Shown: piece after piece, positions 1-8,702 of the stretch
Numbering within the stretch: the first letter of the stretch is position 1
Layout: every line of letters begins with the position of its first letter
DNA from: Pseudomonas sp. CFBP 13711
GTDB lineage: Bacteria > Pseudomonadota > Gammaproteobacteria > Pseudomonadales > Pseudomonadaceae
NCBI RefSeq assembly: GCF_014842265.1
Contig: NZ_JACYVI010000001.1
Coordinates: 124,001 to 188,000 of the forward strand
Reading direction: 5' to 3'
Length of the DNA: 64,000 bases
Made by a program: the position numbers and the translations under genes
Notes under the pieces: model-generated
What the model was told of the DNA's origin: nothing
What the model saw: the letters and a program-made list of their open reading frames with translations, nothing else
Databases searched by the model: none

Positions 1-1
1 G

Positions 2-1180
2 GACTACGTCGCGCTTGCCGAAGCCGTGGGCGACGCGCCGACCATGATTGCCTACTTCGCGACACCGGCGTCGGTCTATGGCGCCATCTGCGAAAACCTC
101 GCGCTGGTGGGCCTGACCGATCGCACCCGCGCCGTGCTGGAAAAGCCCATCGGCCACGACCTCGCGTCGTCCCGTCGCGTCAACGATGCCGTCGCCAAGT
201 TCCTGCCTGAAACCCGCATTTACCGGATCGACCACTATCTGGGCAAGGACACGGTGCAGAACCTCATTGCCCTGCGGTTTGCCAACAGCCTGTTCGAGAC
301 GCAGTGGAACCAGAACCATATCTCCCACGTTGAAATCACCGTGGCGGAGAAGGTCGGCATCGAAGGGCGCTGGGGCTATTTCGACCAGGCCGGTCAACTG
401 CGTGACATGATCCAGAACCACCTGTTGCAGCTGCTGTGCCTGATCGCAATGGACCCGCCCAGCGACCTGTCCGCCGACAGTATTCGTGACGAGAAGGTGA
501 AAGTGCTCAAGGCACTGGCGCCTTTCACGCCGGAGCGTCTGGCCACCCAAGTGGTGCGTGGTCAGTACATCGCCGGCTACAGCGAGGGCAAGCCGGTGCC
601 GGGTTATCTGGAGGAGGAAAACTCCAACACCCAGAGCGACACGGAAACCTTCGTCGCCATTCGTGCCGATATCCGTAACTGGCGCTGGTCGGGCGTGCCG
701 TTCTATCTGCGTACCGGCAAGCGCATGCCGCAGAAGCTGTCGCAGATCGTGATCCACTTCAAAGAGCCGCCACATTACATCTTCGCCCCTGAGCAGCGCT
801 TGCAGATCAGCAACCGCCTGATCATCCGCTTGCAGCCCGATGAGGGCATCTCGCTGCAAGTGATGACCAAGGATCAGGGCCTGGACAAAGGCATGCAGCT
901 GCGCAGCAATCCTTTGCAACTGAGTTTCTCCGATGCCTATCGCAGCGCCCGCGTTCCGGACGCGTACGAGCGGTTGTTGCTGGAAGTCATGCGTGGCAAT
1001 CAGAACCTGTTTGTCCGCAAAGACGAAATCGAATACGCCTGGCAATGGTGCGACCAGTTGATCGCTGGCTGGAAAAAGGCGGGCGATGCGCCCAAGCCTT
1101 ACCCCGCTGGTTCCTGGGGGCCGATGAGCTCCATTGCTTTGATTACGCGTGACGGGAGGTCCTGGTATGGCGATATGTGA
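2..1180 (+). CDS. zwf: glucose-6-phosphate 1-dehydrogenase, 5'-truncated by the window edge
   Basis: This enzyme oxidises glucose-6-phosphate to 6-phosphogluconolactone with NAD(P)+, feeding the Entner-Doudoroff and pentose phosphate routes in the cytoplasm. The frame is open from base 2, and 392 residues are visible of about 490 expected. The missing N-terminus would carry the GxxGDL nucleotide-binding motif. The active-site signature RIDHYLGKD and the upstream EKPIGHD motif are present, followed by the full C-terminal domain. pgl starts inside its last codons, so the two are translationally close and form an operon with eda. The first in-frame GTG at 26 is not the real start. Confidence 0.97.
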   Translation, partial: DYVALAEAVGDAPTMIAYFATPASVYGAICENLALVGLTDRTRAVLEKPIGHDLASSRRVNDAVAKFLPETRIYRIDHYLGKDTVQNLIALRFANSLFETQWNQNHISHVEITVAEKVGIEGRWGYFDQAGQLRDMIQNHLLQLLCLIAMDPPSDLSADSIRDEKVKVLKALAPFTPERLATQVVRGQYIAGYSEGKPVPGYLEEENSNTQSDTETFVAIRADIRNWRWSGVPFYLRTGKRMPQKLSQIVIHFKEPPHYIFAPEQRLQISNRLIIRLQPDEGISLQVMTKDQGLDKGMQLRSNPLQLSFSDAYRSARVPDAYERLLLEVMRGNQNLFVRKDEIEYAWQWCDQLIAGWKKAGDAPKPYPAGSWGPMSSIALITRDGRSWYGDM

Positions 1181-1886
1181 ACTTGAATTTCCGGCGGGCC
1201 TGAAGGCCCACGAATTCGATAACCCCGAAGTCCTGGCGAACGCGCTGGCCGATCACGTGGCCGAGCGTCTGACGGCTGCGATTTCCAGCAACCCGCACGG
1301 TACGGCCACGTTGGTGGTGTCCGGCGGCAAAAGCCCGGTGGCGTTTTTCAAGGCGCTGGCGCAGAAGCCACTCGAGTGGTCGAAAGTCTGCGTCAGTCTG
1401 GCCGACGAGCGCTGGGTGCCCGTCGAACACGCCGACAGCAACGAAGGCCTGCTCAAGCGTTTCCTGCTTCAGGGGCCAGCGGCGGAAGCGGAATTCTTCA
1501 GCCTCTATCGTCCGACCACGACGGTGGATGAAGCTGCAGCGGCGACTGACGAGGCGCTCAAGGCGCTGCCGAAGATTGATGTGCTGATTCTGGGGATGGG
1601 CGATGACGGGCATACCGCGTCGCTGTTCCCCAACAGCCCGCACCTGAAAGAAGCGCTGGACCTCAACAGCGACCGTCGTTGCCTGCCCATGCTCGCACCG
1701 ACCGTCCCCCATCAGCGCCTGACCCTGACGCGTCCGGTCCTGGCGTCGGCAGCGACCACCATCCTGTCCGTCTCCGGTCAAGCCAAACTCGACACATTGC
1801 GCGCTGCACTGGCAGGCGATGACCTTGCCGAAATGCCGGTGCGCGCGTTCCTCAACCCGTCTCTAGAGATCTACTGGTGCCCATAA
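1167..1886 (+). CDS. pgl: 6-phosphogluconolactonase
   Basis: Hydrolyses 6-phosphogluconolactone, the product of Zwf, to 6-phosphogluconate. The 239-residue protein has the usual length and carries the family motif [13 protein letters not shown] in its second half, and VVSGGKSPV near the N-terminus. I chose the ATG at 1167, which has a GGGAGG ribosome site at 1154-1159; an in-frame GTG at 1149 has no comparable site. It overlaps the end of zwf by 14 bases and runs close to eda, giving the classic zwf-pgl-eda order of Pseudomonas. Confidence 0.96.
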   Translation: MAICELEFPAGLKAHEFDNPEVLANALADHVAERLTAAISSNPHGTATLVVSGGKSPVAFFKALAQKPLEWSKVCVSLADERWVPVEHADSNEGLLKRFLLQGPAAEAEFFSLYRPTTTVDEAAAATDEALKALPKIDVLILGMGDDGHTASLFPNSPHLKEALDLNSDRRCLPMLAPTVPHQRLTLTRPVLASAATTILSVSGQAKLDTLRAALAGDDLAEMPVRAFLNPSLEIYWCP

Positions 1887-1903
1887 GCAAAGGATCAGCC
1901 GCC

Positions 1904-2578
1904 ATGGAAAATACCCAAGTGAAACAGCCGTTGAATAGCATGGCGAGCAAGATTGCCCAGATCGACGCACTCTGCGCGAAAGCGAAGATTCTGCCGGTCA
2001 TTACCATTGCCCGCGAACAGGATGTCCTGCCGCTGGCCGATGCACTGGCCGCTGGCGGCCTGAATGCGCTGGAAATAACCCTGCGTTCCGAGTTCGGGCT
2101 CAAAGCCATTCGCATGCTGCGTGATGCGCGTCCAGAGCTGAGCGTCGGCGCCGGCACCATCCTTGACCGTCATATGCTCAAGGCGGCCGAGGAGGCGGGT
2201 TCACAGTTCATCGTCACCCCCGGCAGCACGCAGGATCTGCTGGAAGCCGCCGCGCTGAGCGAATTGCCGCTGCTGCCAGGCATCAGCAGCGCTTCGGAAA
2301 TCATGATCGGTTACGCGCTGGGCTATCGCCGCTTCAAGCTGTTCCCGGCGGAAATCAGTGGCGGTGTCGGTGCAATCAAGGCACTGGGCGGTCCATTCCC
2401 GGAAGTGCGCTTCTGCCCAACCGGCGGCGTCAGTGCGGCCAACCTGAAAAGCTACATGGCGCTGCCTAACGTGATGTGCGTCGGCGGCACCTGGATGATC
2501 GATAACGCGTGGGTGAAAAACGGCGACTGGCAGCGGATTACCGACGCCACGGCCGAAGCCATCGCGTTGTTCGACTGA
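1904..2578 (+). CDS. eda: 2-dehydro-3-deoxy-phosphogluconate (KDPG) aldolase
   Basis: Splits KDPG into pyruvate and glyceraldehyde-3-phosphate, the last step of the Entner-Doudoroff pathway. The 224-residue class I aldolase shows the catalytic Glu57 (in ALEITLRS) and the Schiff-base Lys145 (in YRRFKLFPAE), and ends with the conserved PTGGV and VGGTWM segments. The ATG at 1904 is preceded by AAAGGA at 1889-1894; an earlier GTG at 1877 would overlap pgl and lacks such a site. It is the last gene of the zwf-pgl-eda operon and is followed by an intrinsic terminator. Confidence 0.96.
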   Translation: MENTQVKQPLNSMASKIAQIDALCAKAKILPVITIAREQDVLPLADALAAGGLNALEITLRSEFGLKAIRMLRDARPELSVGAGTILDRHMLKAAEEAGSQFIVTPGSTQDLLEAAALSELPLLPGISSASEIMIGYALGYRRFKLFPAEISGGVGAIKALGGPFPEVRFCPTGGVSAANLKSYMALPNVMCVGGTWMIDNAWVKNGDWQRITDATAEAIALFD

Positions 2579-2711
2579 GTCTGAATTTGCCGGTCAGGCT
2601 CCGCTTTCGACAGCTTCCGTTCAAGTGGAGGCTGGTTAACTGCTGAGCATGATCCGTTTATGGCGCCCTTTCGGGGCGTTGCTGCAGAAGTCGTTGTTGC
2701 ATGGCTTTTTT

Positions 2712-2746
2712 ACGGTGTTCCTTGGTCGGGAACGCCGTTTTTTTTT
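2712..2746 (+). terminator. intrinsic terminator of the zwf-pgl-eda operon
   Basis: A 10-bp stem (2712-2721 with 2729-2738, one G-U pair) has a 7-base loop and runs directly into nine T residues. It lies 134 bases after the eda stop. The opposite strand has no T run on the other side, so it works only for plus-strand transcripts. Confidence 0.85.
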
Positions 2747-2876
2747 GCGCCTTTCATACGTAATACATATGTACCGCACAGGCAGCGGCAGGAGCGCTTA
2801 TCTTTGCCGCTCCTTTGTAGTTCGTTTCTCGATGGATTTACGGCGCCTTCGTCATGAAGGCGCCGTCTTTTTTTCT
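2747..2876 (+). ncRNA. candidate small RNA between two plus-strand terminators
   Basis: No convincing protein is encoded here, yet a second perfect terminator follows the eda terminator by only about 100 bases. A second terminator so close to the first makes sense only if a transcript starts in between. The interval holds two mutually exclusive stems: GCGGCA with TGCCGC, and AGGAGCG with CGCTCCT, both within 2784-2813. The AT-rich stretch at 2755-2773 could hold a promoter, but no consensus pair is clear. I do not recognise it as a named Pseudomonas sRNA. This is an inference from layout. Confidence 0.35.
2841..2874 (+). terminator. perfect 10-bp intrinsic terminator
   Basis: CGGCGCCTTC at 2841-2850 pairs perfectly with 2856-2865 around a 5-base loop and is followed by TC and seven T. 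It faces the plus strand. The nearest upstream plus gene, eda, already has its own terminator. The minus-strand aminotransferase ends just beyond it but would not read a T run after this stem. Confidence 0.85.
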
Positions 2877-2926
2877 ACGGACTCACCGAAGGTTTTGATC
2901 CCGGCGCGGCCACTCGGGAGCAGACC

Positions 2927-4132
2927 CTATGCCAGCGCACGAAGTGCTGCCACCAACTGCTCGACATCCCTTGCCGATGTGGTGAATCCCGGCGTAATGC
3001 GGATGCACGTCCCGCAGGCCGAGCCTTCCCGCGTGACCGCAAAAATACCGTGCTCATCCAGCAGGCGCTTGACCATGAGCTCCTGATCTGCGTGACGGCT
3101 GAAGCGGAATGACGTGATGCCGCAATAGAGCCGAGGGTCGTCCGGCGTTAGCACGTCGATGCCTTCGATGGTCCGCGCCTGAGTGACCCACAGGTCTCGC
3201 AGATAGGCCAAACGTGCGCCTTTAGCGGGTGCGCCGCCCATGGCGCGATGGTAGGCGAAGACTTTTGGCAGGGTCATCAAGGCCGGAATGTTCGGCGTCC
3301 CGTAAGGTACGCGACCGAGGATATCGTCCTCACTGTAGCGCTCGTCTGCCATGTCGGGGTCGATGGCGCTCAGGCGTTCCTGCTTCACATAAATGAAGCC
3401 CAGGCTCAGCGGCGCGCCAATCCATTTCTGCAGGTTGAATCCGGCGAACGACACGCCAAGGTCAGCCAGTTCGAAATCCAGCAGGCCTAGCGCGTGGGCG
3501 CCATCCAGAATGACTTCGATGCCGTGGGCCTTGGCCAGCTCGGCGATCGCTTTCACCGGCATCACCAGACCCGTGCGATGGGTGACGTAGGTCAGCGCCA
3601 CCAGCTTGAGGCGCGGGTGTGCGGCAAAGGCGTCGCGGTAAGTCTGCAGCAGCCCGTCATGGCTGGCGGGGTGTTGGTGAGTGACCTCAATGACCTCCAC
3701 GCCGCGATTCTTCGCCAGCCAACGCATGCCGGTCTGCACGCTGTTGTAATCCAGGTCGCTGACCAGCACCTGGTCGCCTGCCAGTAGGCCGTTGTAGTTG
3801 CGAATCAGCGCTTGCACCGACTCGGACGCGGAGCGGGTGATGGCCACTTCGCGGGCCGGCACGTTCAGCAGATCGGCCAAGTCAGCGCGAATGGTCTCGC
3901 TGTCCTCGGTATCGAACTTCTGCCGCACGTAGACCGAGTTGCTGCGATTGACGTAAGCGAGGTTCTGCTCGTAATCCTTGAGTGCTGCGCGGGTCATACG
4001 GCCGAAATAGCCGTATTCGAAATTGACCGGCCCGGGCTCGACGTCGTACTGCGCCGCAACCTGCTGCCAGAACGCTTCGTCCCGAGCCTGTTCATCCGCC
4101 AATTCCGTTATTGCGTATGCAGTGCTGTTCAT
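2927..4132 (-). CDS. class V aminotransferase-fold PLP enzyme (isopenicillin-N epimerase-like)
   Basis: A 401-residue cytoplasmic member of aminotransferase class V, related to isopenicillin-N epimerases and cysteine desulfurase-like proteins. Visible PLP-site features are the RSASES phosphate-binding segment near residue 100, Asp210 in LDGAHALG, and Lys236 in FNLQKWIGAP, the likely Schiff-base lysine. There is no Tat or Sec signal, unlike the pyoverdine enzyme PvdN of the same superfamily. The ATG at 4132 is used; the frame also opens with TTG one codon earlier. It follows the DUF3820 gene by 28 bases on the same strand, so the two are probably cotranscribed. The substrate cannot be read from sequence. 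Confidence 0.85.
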   Translation of the reverse strand: MNSTAYAITELADEQARDEAFWQQVAAQYDVEPGPVNFEYGYFGRMTRAALKDYEQNLAYVNRSNSVYVRQKFDTEDSETIRADLADLLNVPAREVAITRSASESVQALIRNYNGLLAGDQVLVSDLDYNSVQTGMRWLAKNRGVEVIEVTHQHPASHDGLLQTYRDAFAAHPRLKLVALTYVTHRTGLVMPVKAIAELAKAHGIEVILDGAHALGLLDFELADLGVSFAGFNLQKWIGAPLSLGFIYVKQERLSAIDPDMADERYSEDDILGRVPYGTPNIPALMTLPKVFAYHRAMGGAPAKGARLAYLRDLWVTQARTIEGIDVLTPDDPRLYCGITSFRFSRHADQELMVKRLLDEHGIFAVTREGSACGTCIRITPGFTTSARDVEQLVAALRALA

Positions 4133-4160
4133 CAAGCGGCTCGCTTTTATCTATGGGCGT

Positions 4161-4424
4161 TTAGTTGAAGCGTATGGGGGCTTTCGGCGGGCCCTGGCGC
4201 AGCGGCTCGCGGGGCCGCGTGCGCAGCGGGTCCAGCAATGCCGAGAGGCCGTTGTGATCGATTTCATGCATCAGGGCCAACAGGCTGCCCAACTCTCCAG
4301 CCGGAAAACCTTGTCGGGCGAACCAGTTCAGGTAATCACCTGGCAAGTCTGCCAGCAACCTTCCCTGATACTTGCCGAACGGCATTTCGCGTGTGACTAA
4401 CAACTTCAATTTCTCTGGATTCAT
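4161..4424 (-). CDS. DUF3820 family protein
   Basis: An 87-residue protein with the DUF3820 core: MPFGKYQG near the N-terminus followed by LPGDYLNWFARQGFP. The family has been labelled a putative quorum-sensing-regulated virulence factor, but no biochemical role is established. There is no signal peptide or membrane segment. It is the first gene of a likely two-gene unit with the class V aminotransferase downstream. The C-terminal tail is proline- and arginine-rich. Confidence 0.8.
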   Translation of the reverse strand: MNPEKLKLLVTREMPFGKYQGRLLADLPGDYLNWFARQGFPAGELGSLLALMHEIDHNGLSALLDPLRTRPREPLRQGPPKAPIRFN

Positions 4425-4656
4425 TCAATAACCGTTTATCCGTTCGAGTGAACTTGAACGATACGTGCATTCTGCAATTGCTCATACACACAGATCATGC
4501 AGAAAGCGCGGCGCAACTGTCGCTTGATATTGCTAAGTAATTGAAAAATATAGATATTATTTATCGGCTAAAGCTGGCATGCAGAGTGCAATATCCCCTC
4601 TATCGAGTGTTTCGTTAACCAGACCTTTGATAAACCTGCCAGAAAGGAACCGCAAA

Positions 4657-5130
4657 ATGTCGGATATCAACAAAGAAGCCATCTCTATTCTGAATGACTT
4701 GATCGAAACCAGCATTGACGGTGAGAAAGGTTTTCACACTGCTGCTGAAGACGCCAAGAACCCGGAAATCAAGGCTTACCTGCTTTCCCGTTCTTCTGGC
4801 TGCAAGACTTCCGTTGCCGAGCTGCAAGCTGAAGTGCGTGCACTGGGCGGCGATCCAGAAGACTCCTCCAGCATTGCTGGCGGCGCACACCGTCTTTGGG
4901 TCAACCTGAAAAGCGCTTTGAGTGGCAAGAACGACGAAGCAGTCCTGAATGAAGTCGAAAGCGGTGAAGATCACGCGCTGAAGGCTTACAAAAAGGCCGC
5001 ACAGGAAGCGACTGAGAAGAACCTCCCAGTCAACGTCACTACCCTGATCCAGCGTCAGCTGCAGGGCGTGCAAGCGAACCACGACAAGGTCAAAGCCCTG
5101 CGTGATACCGTTCGTGCTGCCAACAAGTAA
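4657..5130 (+). CDS. PA2169-type four-helix-bundle stress protein (DUF2383)
   Basis: A 157-residue, largely helical protein of the DUF2383 / PA2169 family, whose fold is ferritin-like. It opens with the typical NKEAISILNDLIETSIDGEKGF stretch (residues 4-23 region), with acidic and His residues spaced along each helix. I chose ATG 4657 because AGAAAGGA sits at 4641-4648; the frame stays open to 4579 but that extension lacks a ribosome site. Family members in Pseudomonas are often stationary-phase or stress induced, but no specific control is visible here beyond an AT-rich upstream region. It ends at a bidirectional terminator shared with the convergent diguanylate cyclase. Confidence 0.85.
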   Translation: MSDINKEAISILNDLIETSIDGEKGFHTAAEDAKNPEIKAYLLSRSSGCKTSVAELQAEVRALGGDPEDSSSIAGGAHRLWVNLKSALSGKNDEAVLNEVESGEDHALKAYKKAAQEATEKNLPVNVTTLIQRQLQGVQANHDKVKALRDTVRAANK

Positions 5131-5144
5131 TTTGTAGCCGCTCG

Positions 5145-5174
5145 AAAAAACGCCAGCCAGTCTGGCGTTTTTTT
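5145..5174. terminator. bidirectional terminator between DUF2383 gene and diguanylate cyclase
   Basis: CGCCAG at 5151-5156 pairs with CTGGCG at 5162-5167. Six A precede the stem and seven T follow, so it can stop transcripts from either side. The minus-strand stop codon of the cyclase lies inside the T run. Confidence 0.88.
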
Positions 5175-6702
5175 ATGCCTGCAGTTCGGTGGAGGGCGCG
5201 ACGTAAGGTTCGAATTCCACGCGATTCCTGCCATTTTTCTTGGCGCGGTACAGGGCCCGGTCCGCGGCCTGAAACAGCAGCTCGGGCACGTCATGGCTCA
5301 CCGGCAGGTGCGTGGTGACACCAATGCTGACAGTGATGGGCGCTGTGTCGTCAGCGAACGCCGGCAGCGCTTCAATCGCCAGGCGCAGCTTGTCTGCAAT
5401 GACACAGGCACCTGCCTTGTCGGTTTCCGGAAGCACCACCATGAATTCCTCACCGCCGTAACGCGCGGCCAGGTCACCGGGCCTGCGGATACTGGCGGCC
5501 AGTGTCTGGGCAACGCTGCGCAAGGCGACGTCGCCGCCATGATGCCCGTGCCGATCATTGAACGCCTTGAAGTGGTCCACGTCGATCATCAGCAACGCCA
5601 GGGGCCTTCCCGAACGCATCCCGCGAGCCCACTCCTGCTTGAGCACTTGGTCCAGCCTGCGCCGATTGGCCAGACCGGTCAGCCCGTCCGTTGACGCCAG
5701 CGCGGCCAGCTCGCGTTCGGCGTTCTGGCGCAGGCGCAGCTGGCGGCCCAATAGCCACGACAGCCAGAGAATCCCGATGCACAGCAAACCTGTGGCGCCC
5801 GCCACCAGCAACGCGTTGCGTTTCCACACGGCGTAGACATCGTCCCGCGATTGAGCGACCACGACGATCAACGGCAAGTCTCCAACCCGTGAGAAGGTGT
5901 AAAGCCGCTGTGCGCCGTCGAGCTCGGACACCGCCGCAAAGCTGCCGTTTACCTCTCTCAGAATGCGTTTGAAGTTGGGCCGCATGCTGAAGTTCTGGCC
6001 GATGAAGGTCCGGTTGTTGTCATCGGGTTGCCGGGCCAGCATCACGCCATCCGCGCTGAGCAGGTTGACGGTGCTCGTGGGGCCGATGTCCAGGGTGCGA
6101 AACAGTTGATCGAAGTACGACAGGCGCATTGATGCACTGGCAATGCCGACGAACTGGCCGTTGTCGGAGGGGAGGCGGCGACTGAAACTGATGCACAGGT
6201 CCTTGAAGCCCCAGCGTGACAGGAAGGGCCCGTCGACCACCAGCGCCAGCGAACCGCTGTCCCGGTGTTTCTGAAAGCCCGGCCGGTCGGAAAAGTTGTC
6301 CAGCCGAGGCGTCAGCGAGGTGGAGTCGGCGACGATGCGCCCGGTTTCATCCAGCAGCACCACATCGCCCTTAAAGGGCGCCGCCGTGGCCCGGTCGAAG
6401 AGCACCAGTTGCCGTAACTCCGGCGAGATCGTCATCACGTCGGGTCGTCGCCATGCAGTGATCAGGCCCTGAAGTGAGGTGTCGTACAGCTCGGCGTTAC
6501 GCTGCACATCTGCGTCGATCAACTGCACCACGTTGTTTGCGGAGCGCACGGCGGCTTCGTTGGCCGTGCCCAGCTCCCGAAACAGCAACGAAGTCACGAT
6601 GGCTAAGATGGCTGCCACCGCCAGGGTGCTCCCCAGCATCAGCATCTTCTCGGACCTTGATCTGACCCCTCGCGCTAATGGAGGCATGGCTGTCAGTGGC
6701 AT
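5173..6702 (-). CDS. membrane-bound diguanylate cyclase with periplasmic sensor domain
   Basis: A 509-residue inner-membrane GGDEF protein that should make c-di-GMP from GTP. Layout: cytoplasmic N-terminus, TM1 at about 21-41, a roughly 250-residue periplasmic sensor region that looks dCache/PDC-like, TM2 at about 297-317, then a GGDEF domain from about 330. The active-site motif is intact as GGEEF (416-420), and a canonical inhibitory I-site RPGD (407-410) sits five residues upstream, implying product feedback. It starts 44 bases after ptsO on the same strand with no clear terminator between them. It may therefore be read from the rpoN/PTS-Ntr gene string. An alternative ATG lies five codons downstream. 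Confidence 0.93.
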   Translation of the reverse strand: MPLTAMPPLARGVRSRSEKMLMLGSTLAVAAILAIVTSLLFRELGTANEAAVRSANNVVQLIDADVQRNAELYDTSLQGLITAWRRPDVMTISPELRQLVLFDRATAAPFKGDVVLLDETGRIVADSTSLTPRLDNFSDRPGFQKHRDSGSLALVVDGPFLSRWGFKDLCISFSRRLPSDNGQFVGIASASMRLSYFDQLFRTLDIGPTSTVNLLSADGVMLARQPDDNNRTFIGQNFSMRPNFKRILREVNGSFAAVSELDGAQRLYTFSRVGDLPLIVVVAQSRDDVYAVWKRNALLVAGATGLLCIGILWLSWLLGRQLRLRQNAERELAALASTDGLTGLANRRRLDQVLKQEWARGMRSGRPLALLMIDVDHFKAFNDRHGHHGGDVALRSVAQTLAASIRRPGDLAARYGGEEFMVVLPETDKAGACVIADKLRLAIEALPAFADDTAPITVSIGVTTHLPVSHDVPELLFQAADRALYRAKKNGRNRVEFEPYVAPSTELQA

Positions 6703-6746
6703 CGCTCATCTCTGACGGTAATGGACGCGTCGGGCAGCGGTAAGGC

Positions 6747-7019
6747 TTATTCGCCTTCGTCGAACTTGTTATTGATCAGTTCGACCAGTCCCGCCAGCGC
6801 GGCATCGGCTTCTTCACCTTCGGTGGCCAAGTGAATCAGGGTGCCCTTGCCGGCCGCGAGCATCATGACGGCCATAATGCTTTTGCCGTCGACCATGGTC
6901 TCCTGCGTGCGACCTACCCTGATCTGGCAAGGGTACTTGCCGGCGACGCCCACGAATTTGGCGGCGGCCCGGGCGTGCAGACCCAGCTTGTTGATGATGG
7001 TGATTTCTAGAGCGGGCAT
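6747..7019 (-). CDS. ptsO: nitrogen phosphotransferase HPr-like phosphocarrier NPr
   Basis: A 90-residue HPr-fold phosphocarrier of PTS-Ntr, relaying phosphate from PtsP (EI-Ntr) to PtsN (EIIA-Ntr); it does not transport sugar. The phosphorylated His15 is in GLHARAAAKF, and Ser47 occupies the position equivalent to the regulatory HPr serine (GKSIM). It follows rapZ by 16 bases and belongs to the conserved rpoN-hpf-ptsN-rapZ-ptsO order of gammaproteobacteria. Confidence 0.96.
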   Translation of the reverse strand: MPALEITIINKLGLHARAAAKFVGVAGKYPCQIRVGRTQETMVDGKSIMAVMMLAAGKGTLIHLATEGEEADAALAGLVELINNKFDEGE

Positions 7020-7035
7020 CGCGATGGAGGTCCTT

Positions 7036-7893
7036 TCAGCTTAGGTCGCGGTGGCGGACCTGAACATTCTTGAGCGATTGCTGCAGCACCTGACCCAGAC
7101 GTTCGGTCAGGTAGACGGAGCGGTGGTGCCCGCCGGTGCAGCCAATGGCAATAGTGACGTAGGCGCGGTTGCTGGCGGCGAATCGCGGCAACCACTTATT
7201 GAGGTACGAAAAGATGTCCTGGAACATTTCTTCCACGTCCGGTTGAGCCGCGAGGTAATCGGCAACCGGCTTGTCGAGGCCGGACTGCTCGCGCAGCTCG
7301 GGCTTCCAGTACGGGTTCGGCAGGCAGCGCACGTCGAACACCAGATCGGCGTCCACGGGCATGCCGCGCTTGAAGCCGAAGGATTCGATGAGGAAGGCAG
7401 TGCCCGGTTCGGGTTTGTTCAGCAGGCGCAGTTTGAGAATGTCGCGCAGCTGGTAGAGATTCAGGTGCGTGGTGTCGACCGTCAGATCAGCCAGGTCGAT
7501 GATCGGACCGAGCAGGGTTTTTTCGTCACGAATCGCTTCGGCCAGCGAGCGGGTTGCCGTGCTCAGCGGGTGACGACGGCGGGTCTCTGAAAAGCGCTTT
7601 AGCAGGGTGGCTTCATCAGCGTCGAGAAACAGCACGTCGCACTGGATGTGCCGGGCCCGAACTTCGGCGAGCATGCGCGGGAATCGCGTCAGGTGACTGG
7701 GCAGATTGCGCGCGTCGATCGAGACCGCCAGCAGGGGCTCAGCCAGTTCGGTGTTGATCAGCGCGCGCTCCGCCAGCTCTGGAAGCAGGCCGGCGGGCAG
7801 ATTGTCGACGCAGTAGAAACCGCTGTCTTCAAGGACATCGAGGGCCGTGCTCTTGCCGGAGCCGGAGCGGCCGCTGACGATGATCATCCGCAT
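7036..7893 (-). CDS. rapZ: RNase adapter protein RapZ (nucleotide-binding)
   Basis: A 285-residue P-loop protein with Walker [10 protein letters not shown] at 8-16 and the conserved C-terminal [10 protein letters not shown] segment. In E. coli RapZ binds GlmZ/GlmY small RNAs and presents them to RNase E to tune glucosamine-6-phosphate synthase. Those RNAs are an enterobacterial feature, so the RNA target in Pseudomonas is unclear. It lies two bases from ptsN and 16 from ptsO, consistent with one operon and with known cross-talk between the PTS-Ntr and cell-wall sugar supply. Confidence 0.96.
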   Translation of the reverse strand: MRMIIVSGRSGSGKSTALDVLEDSGFYCVDNLPAGLLPELAERALINTELAEPLLAVSIDARNLPSHLTRFPRMLAEVRARHIQCDVLFLDADEATLLKRFSETRRRHPLSTATRSLAEAIRDEKTLLGPIIDLADLTVDTTHLNLYQLRDILKLRLLNKPEPGTAFLIESFGFKRGMPVDADLVFDVRCLPNPYWKPELREQSGLDKPVADYLAAQPDVEEMFQDIFSYLNKWLPRFAASNRAYVTIAIGCTGGHHRSVYLTERLGQVLQQSLKNVQVRHRDLS

Positions 7894-7895
7894 GA

Positions 7896-8360
7896 TCAGT
7901 GACCGTTCTGGACGTCGAGCACGACGCTGTAGAGCTCTTCGTCGGTTTTGGCACCGCGCAGGCGCTTACGCACATCATCACGGTCGAGCATGCTGGCGAT
8001 CTGGCGCAGCAATTCAAGGTGAGCATCGGTGGCCGCTTCCGGGACCAGCAGCACAAACAGCAGGTCAACCGGTGCGCCGTCGATGGCGTCGAAATCGATG
8101 GGTTTTTCCAGATGCAGTACGGCGCTGACAGGCGTTGAGCAGCCCTTCAGGCGGCAGTGGGGAATGGCGATGCCATTACCGAACCCGGTAGAGCCGAGCT
8201 TTTCACGGGCAATGAGGCTGTCAAACACGACCTGCTCATCCAGATCAGGCACTTGCGTGCCGATCATTTTGGCGATGTTCTGGAGTACGGCTTTTTTGCT
8301 GCCGCCTGGCACGTTCACGAGTGAACGGCCAGGGGTCAGGATATTTTCAAGTCGGATCAT
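7896..8360 (-). CDS. ptsN: PTS-Ntr EIIA component
   Basis: A 154-residue PtsN of usual length, the end point of the nitrogen PTS. Its phosphorylated form regulates targets such as potassium transport and stress signalling. The phosphorylated residue is His68 in GIAIPHCRL, preceded by the family block [12 protein letters not shown]. It sits between hpf (12 bases upstream) and rapZ (2 bases downstream). Confidence 0.97.
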   Translation of the reverse strand: MIRLENILTPGRSLVNVPGGSKKAVLQNIAKMIGTQVPDLDEQVVFDSLIAREKLGSTGFGNGIAIPHCRLKGCSTPVSAVLHLEKPIDFDAIDGAPVDLLFVLLVPEAATDAHLELLRQIASMLDRDDVRKRLRGAKTDEELYSVVLDVQNGH

Positions 8361-8372
8361 GGGTGGGGAGTG

Positions 8373-8681
8373 TCAGCGAGCAGTCGCGCCTTGCAGCAGA
8401 CTTTGCTGTTTTTCCTTATGTTTTTTGAGTTGGCGGTCAAGCTTGTCGGCAAGCAGGTCAATGGCTGCGTACATGTCGTCGTGTTCGGCGTTGGCAACCA
8501 CTTCAGCGCCAGGAACGTGCAAGGTGGCTTCGATTTTCTGCTTGAGCTTCTCGACCTCCATGGTGACCTGCACATTCGTGATCTTGTCAAAGTGGCGTTC
8601 CAATCGGGCGAGTTTCTCGCCGATGTAGGTACGCAGAGGTTCAGTCACTTCCAGCTGGTGTCCACTGATGTTGACTTGCAT
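8373..8681 (-). CDS. hpf: ribosome hibernation promoting factor (short form)
   Basis: A 102-residue HPF/YfiA-family protein that binds the small ribosomal subunit and promotes 100S dimers in stationary phase. It opens MQVNISGHQLE and has the basic helix DKLDRQLKKHKEK near the C-terminus; it lacks the long C-terminal dimerisation domain of the long form. I start at ATG 8681, which has GAAGGAG upstream on the minus strand, rather than the in-frame start at 8708. A strong hairpin separates it from rpoN. Confidence 0.95.
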   Translation of the reverse strand: MQVNISGHQLEVTEPLRTYIGEKLARLERHFDKITNVQVTMEVEKLKQKIEATLHVPGAEVVANAEHDDMYAAIDLLADKLDRQLKKHKEKQQSLLQGATAR

Positions 8682-8702
8682 ACAGCTTCTCCTTCGTTGC
8701 CA

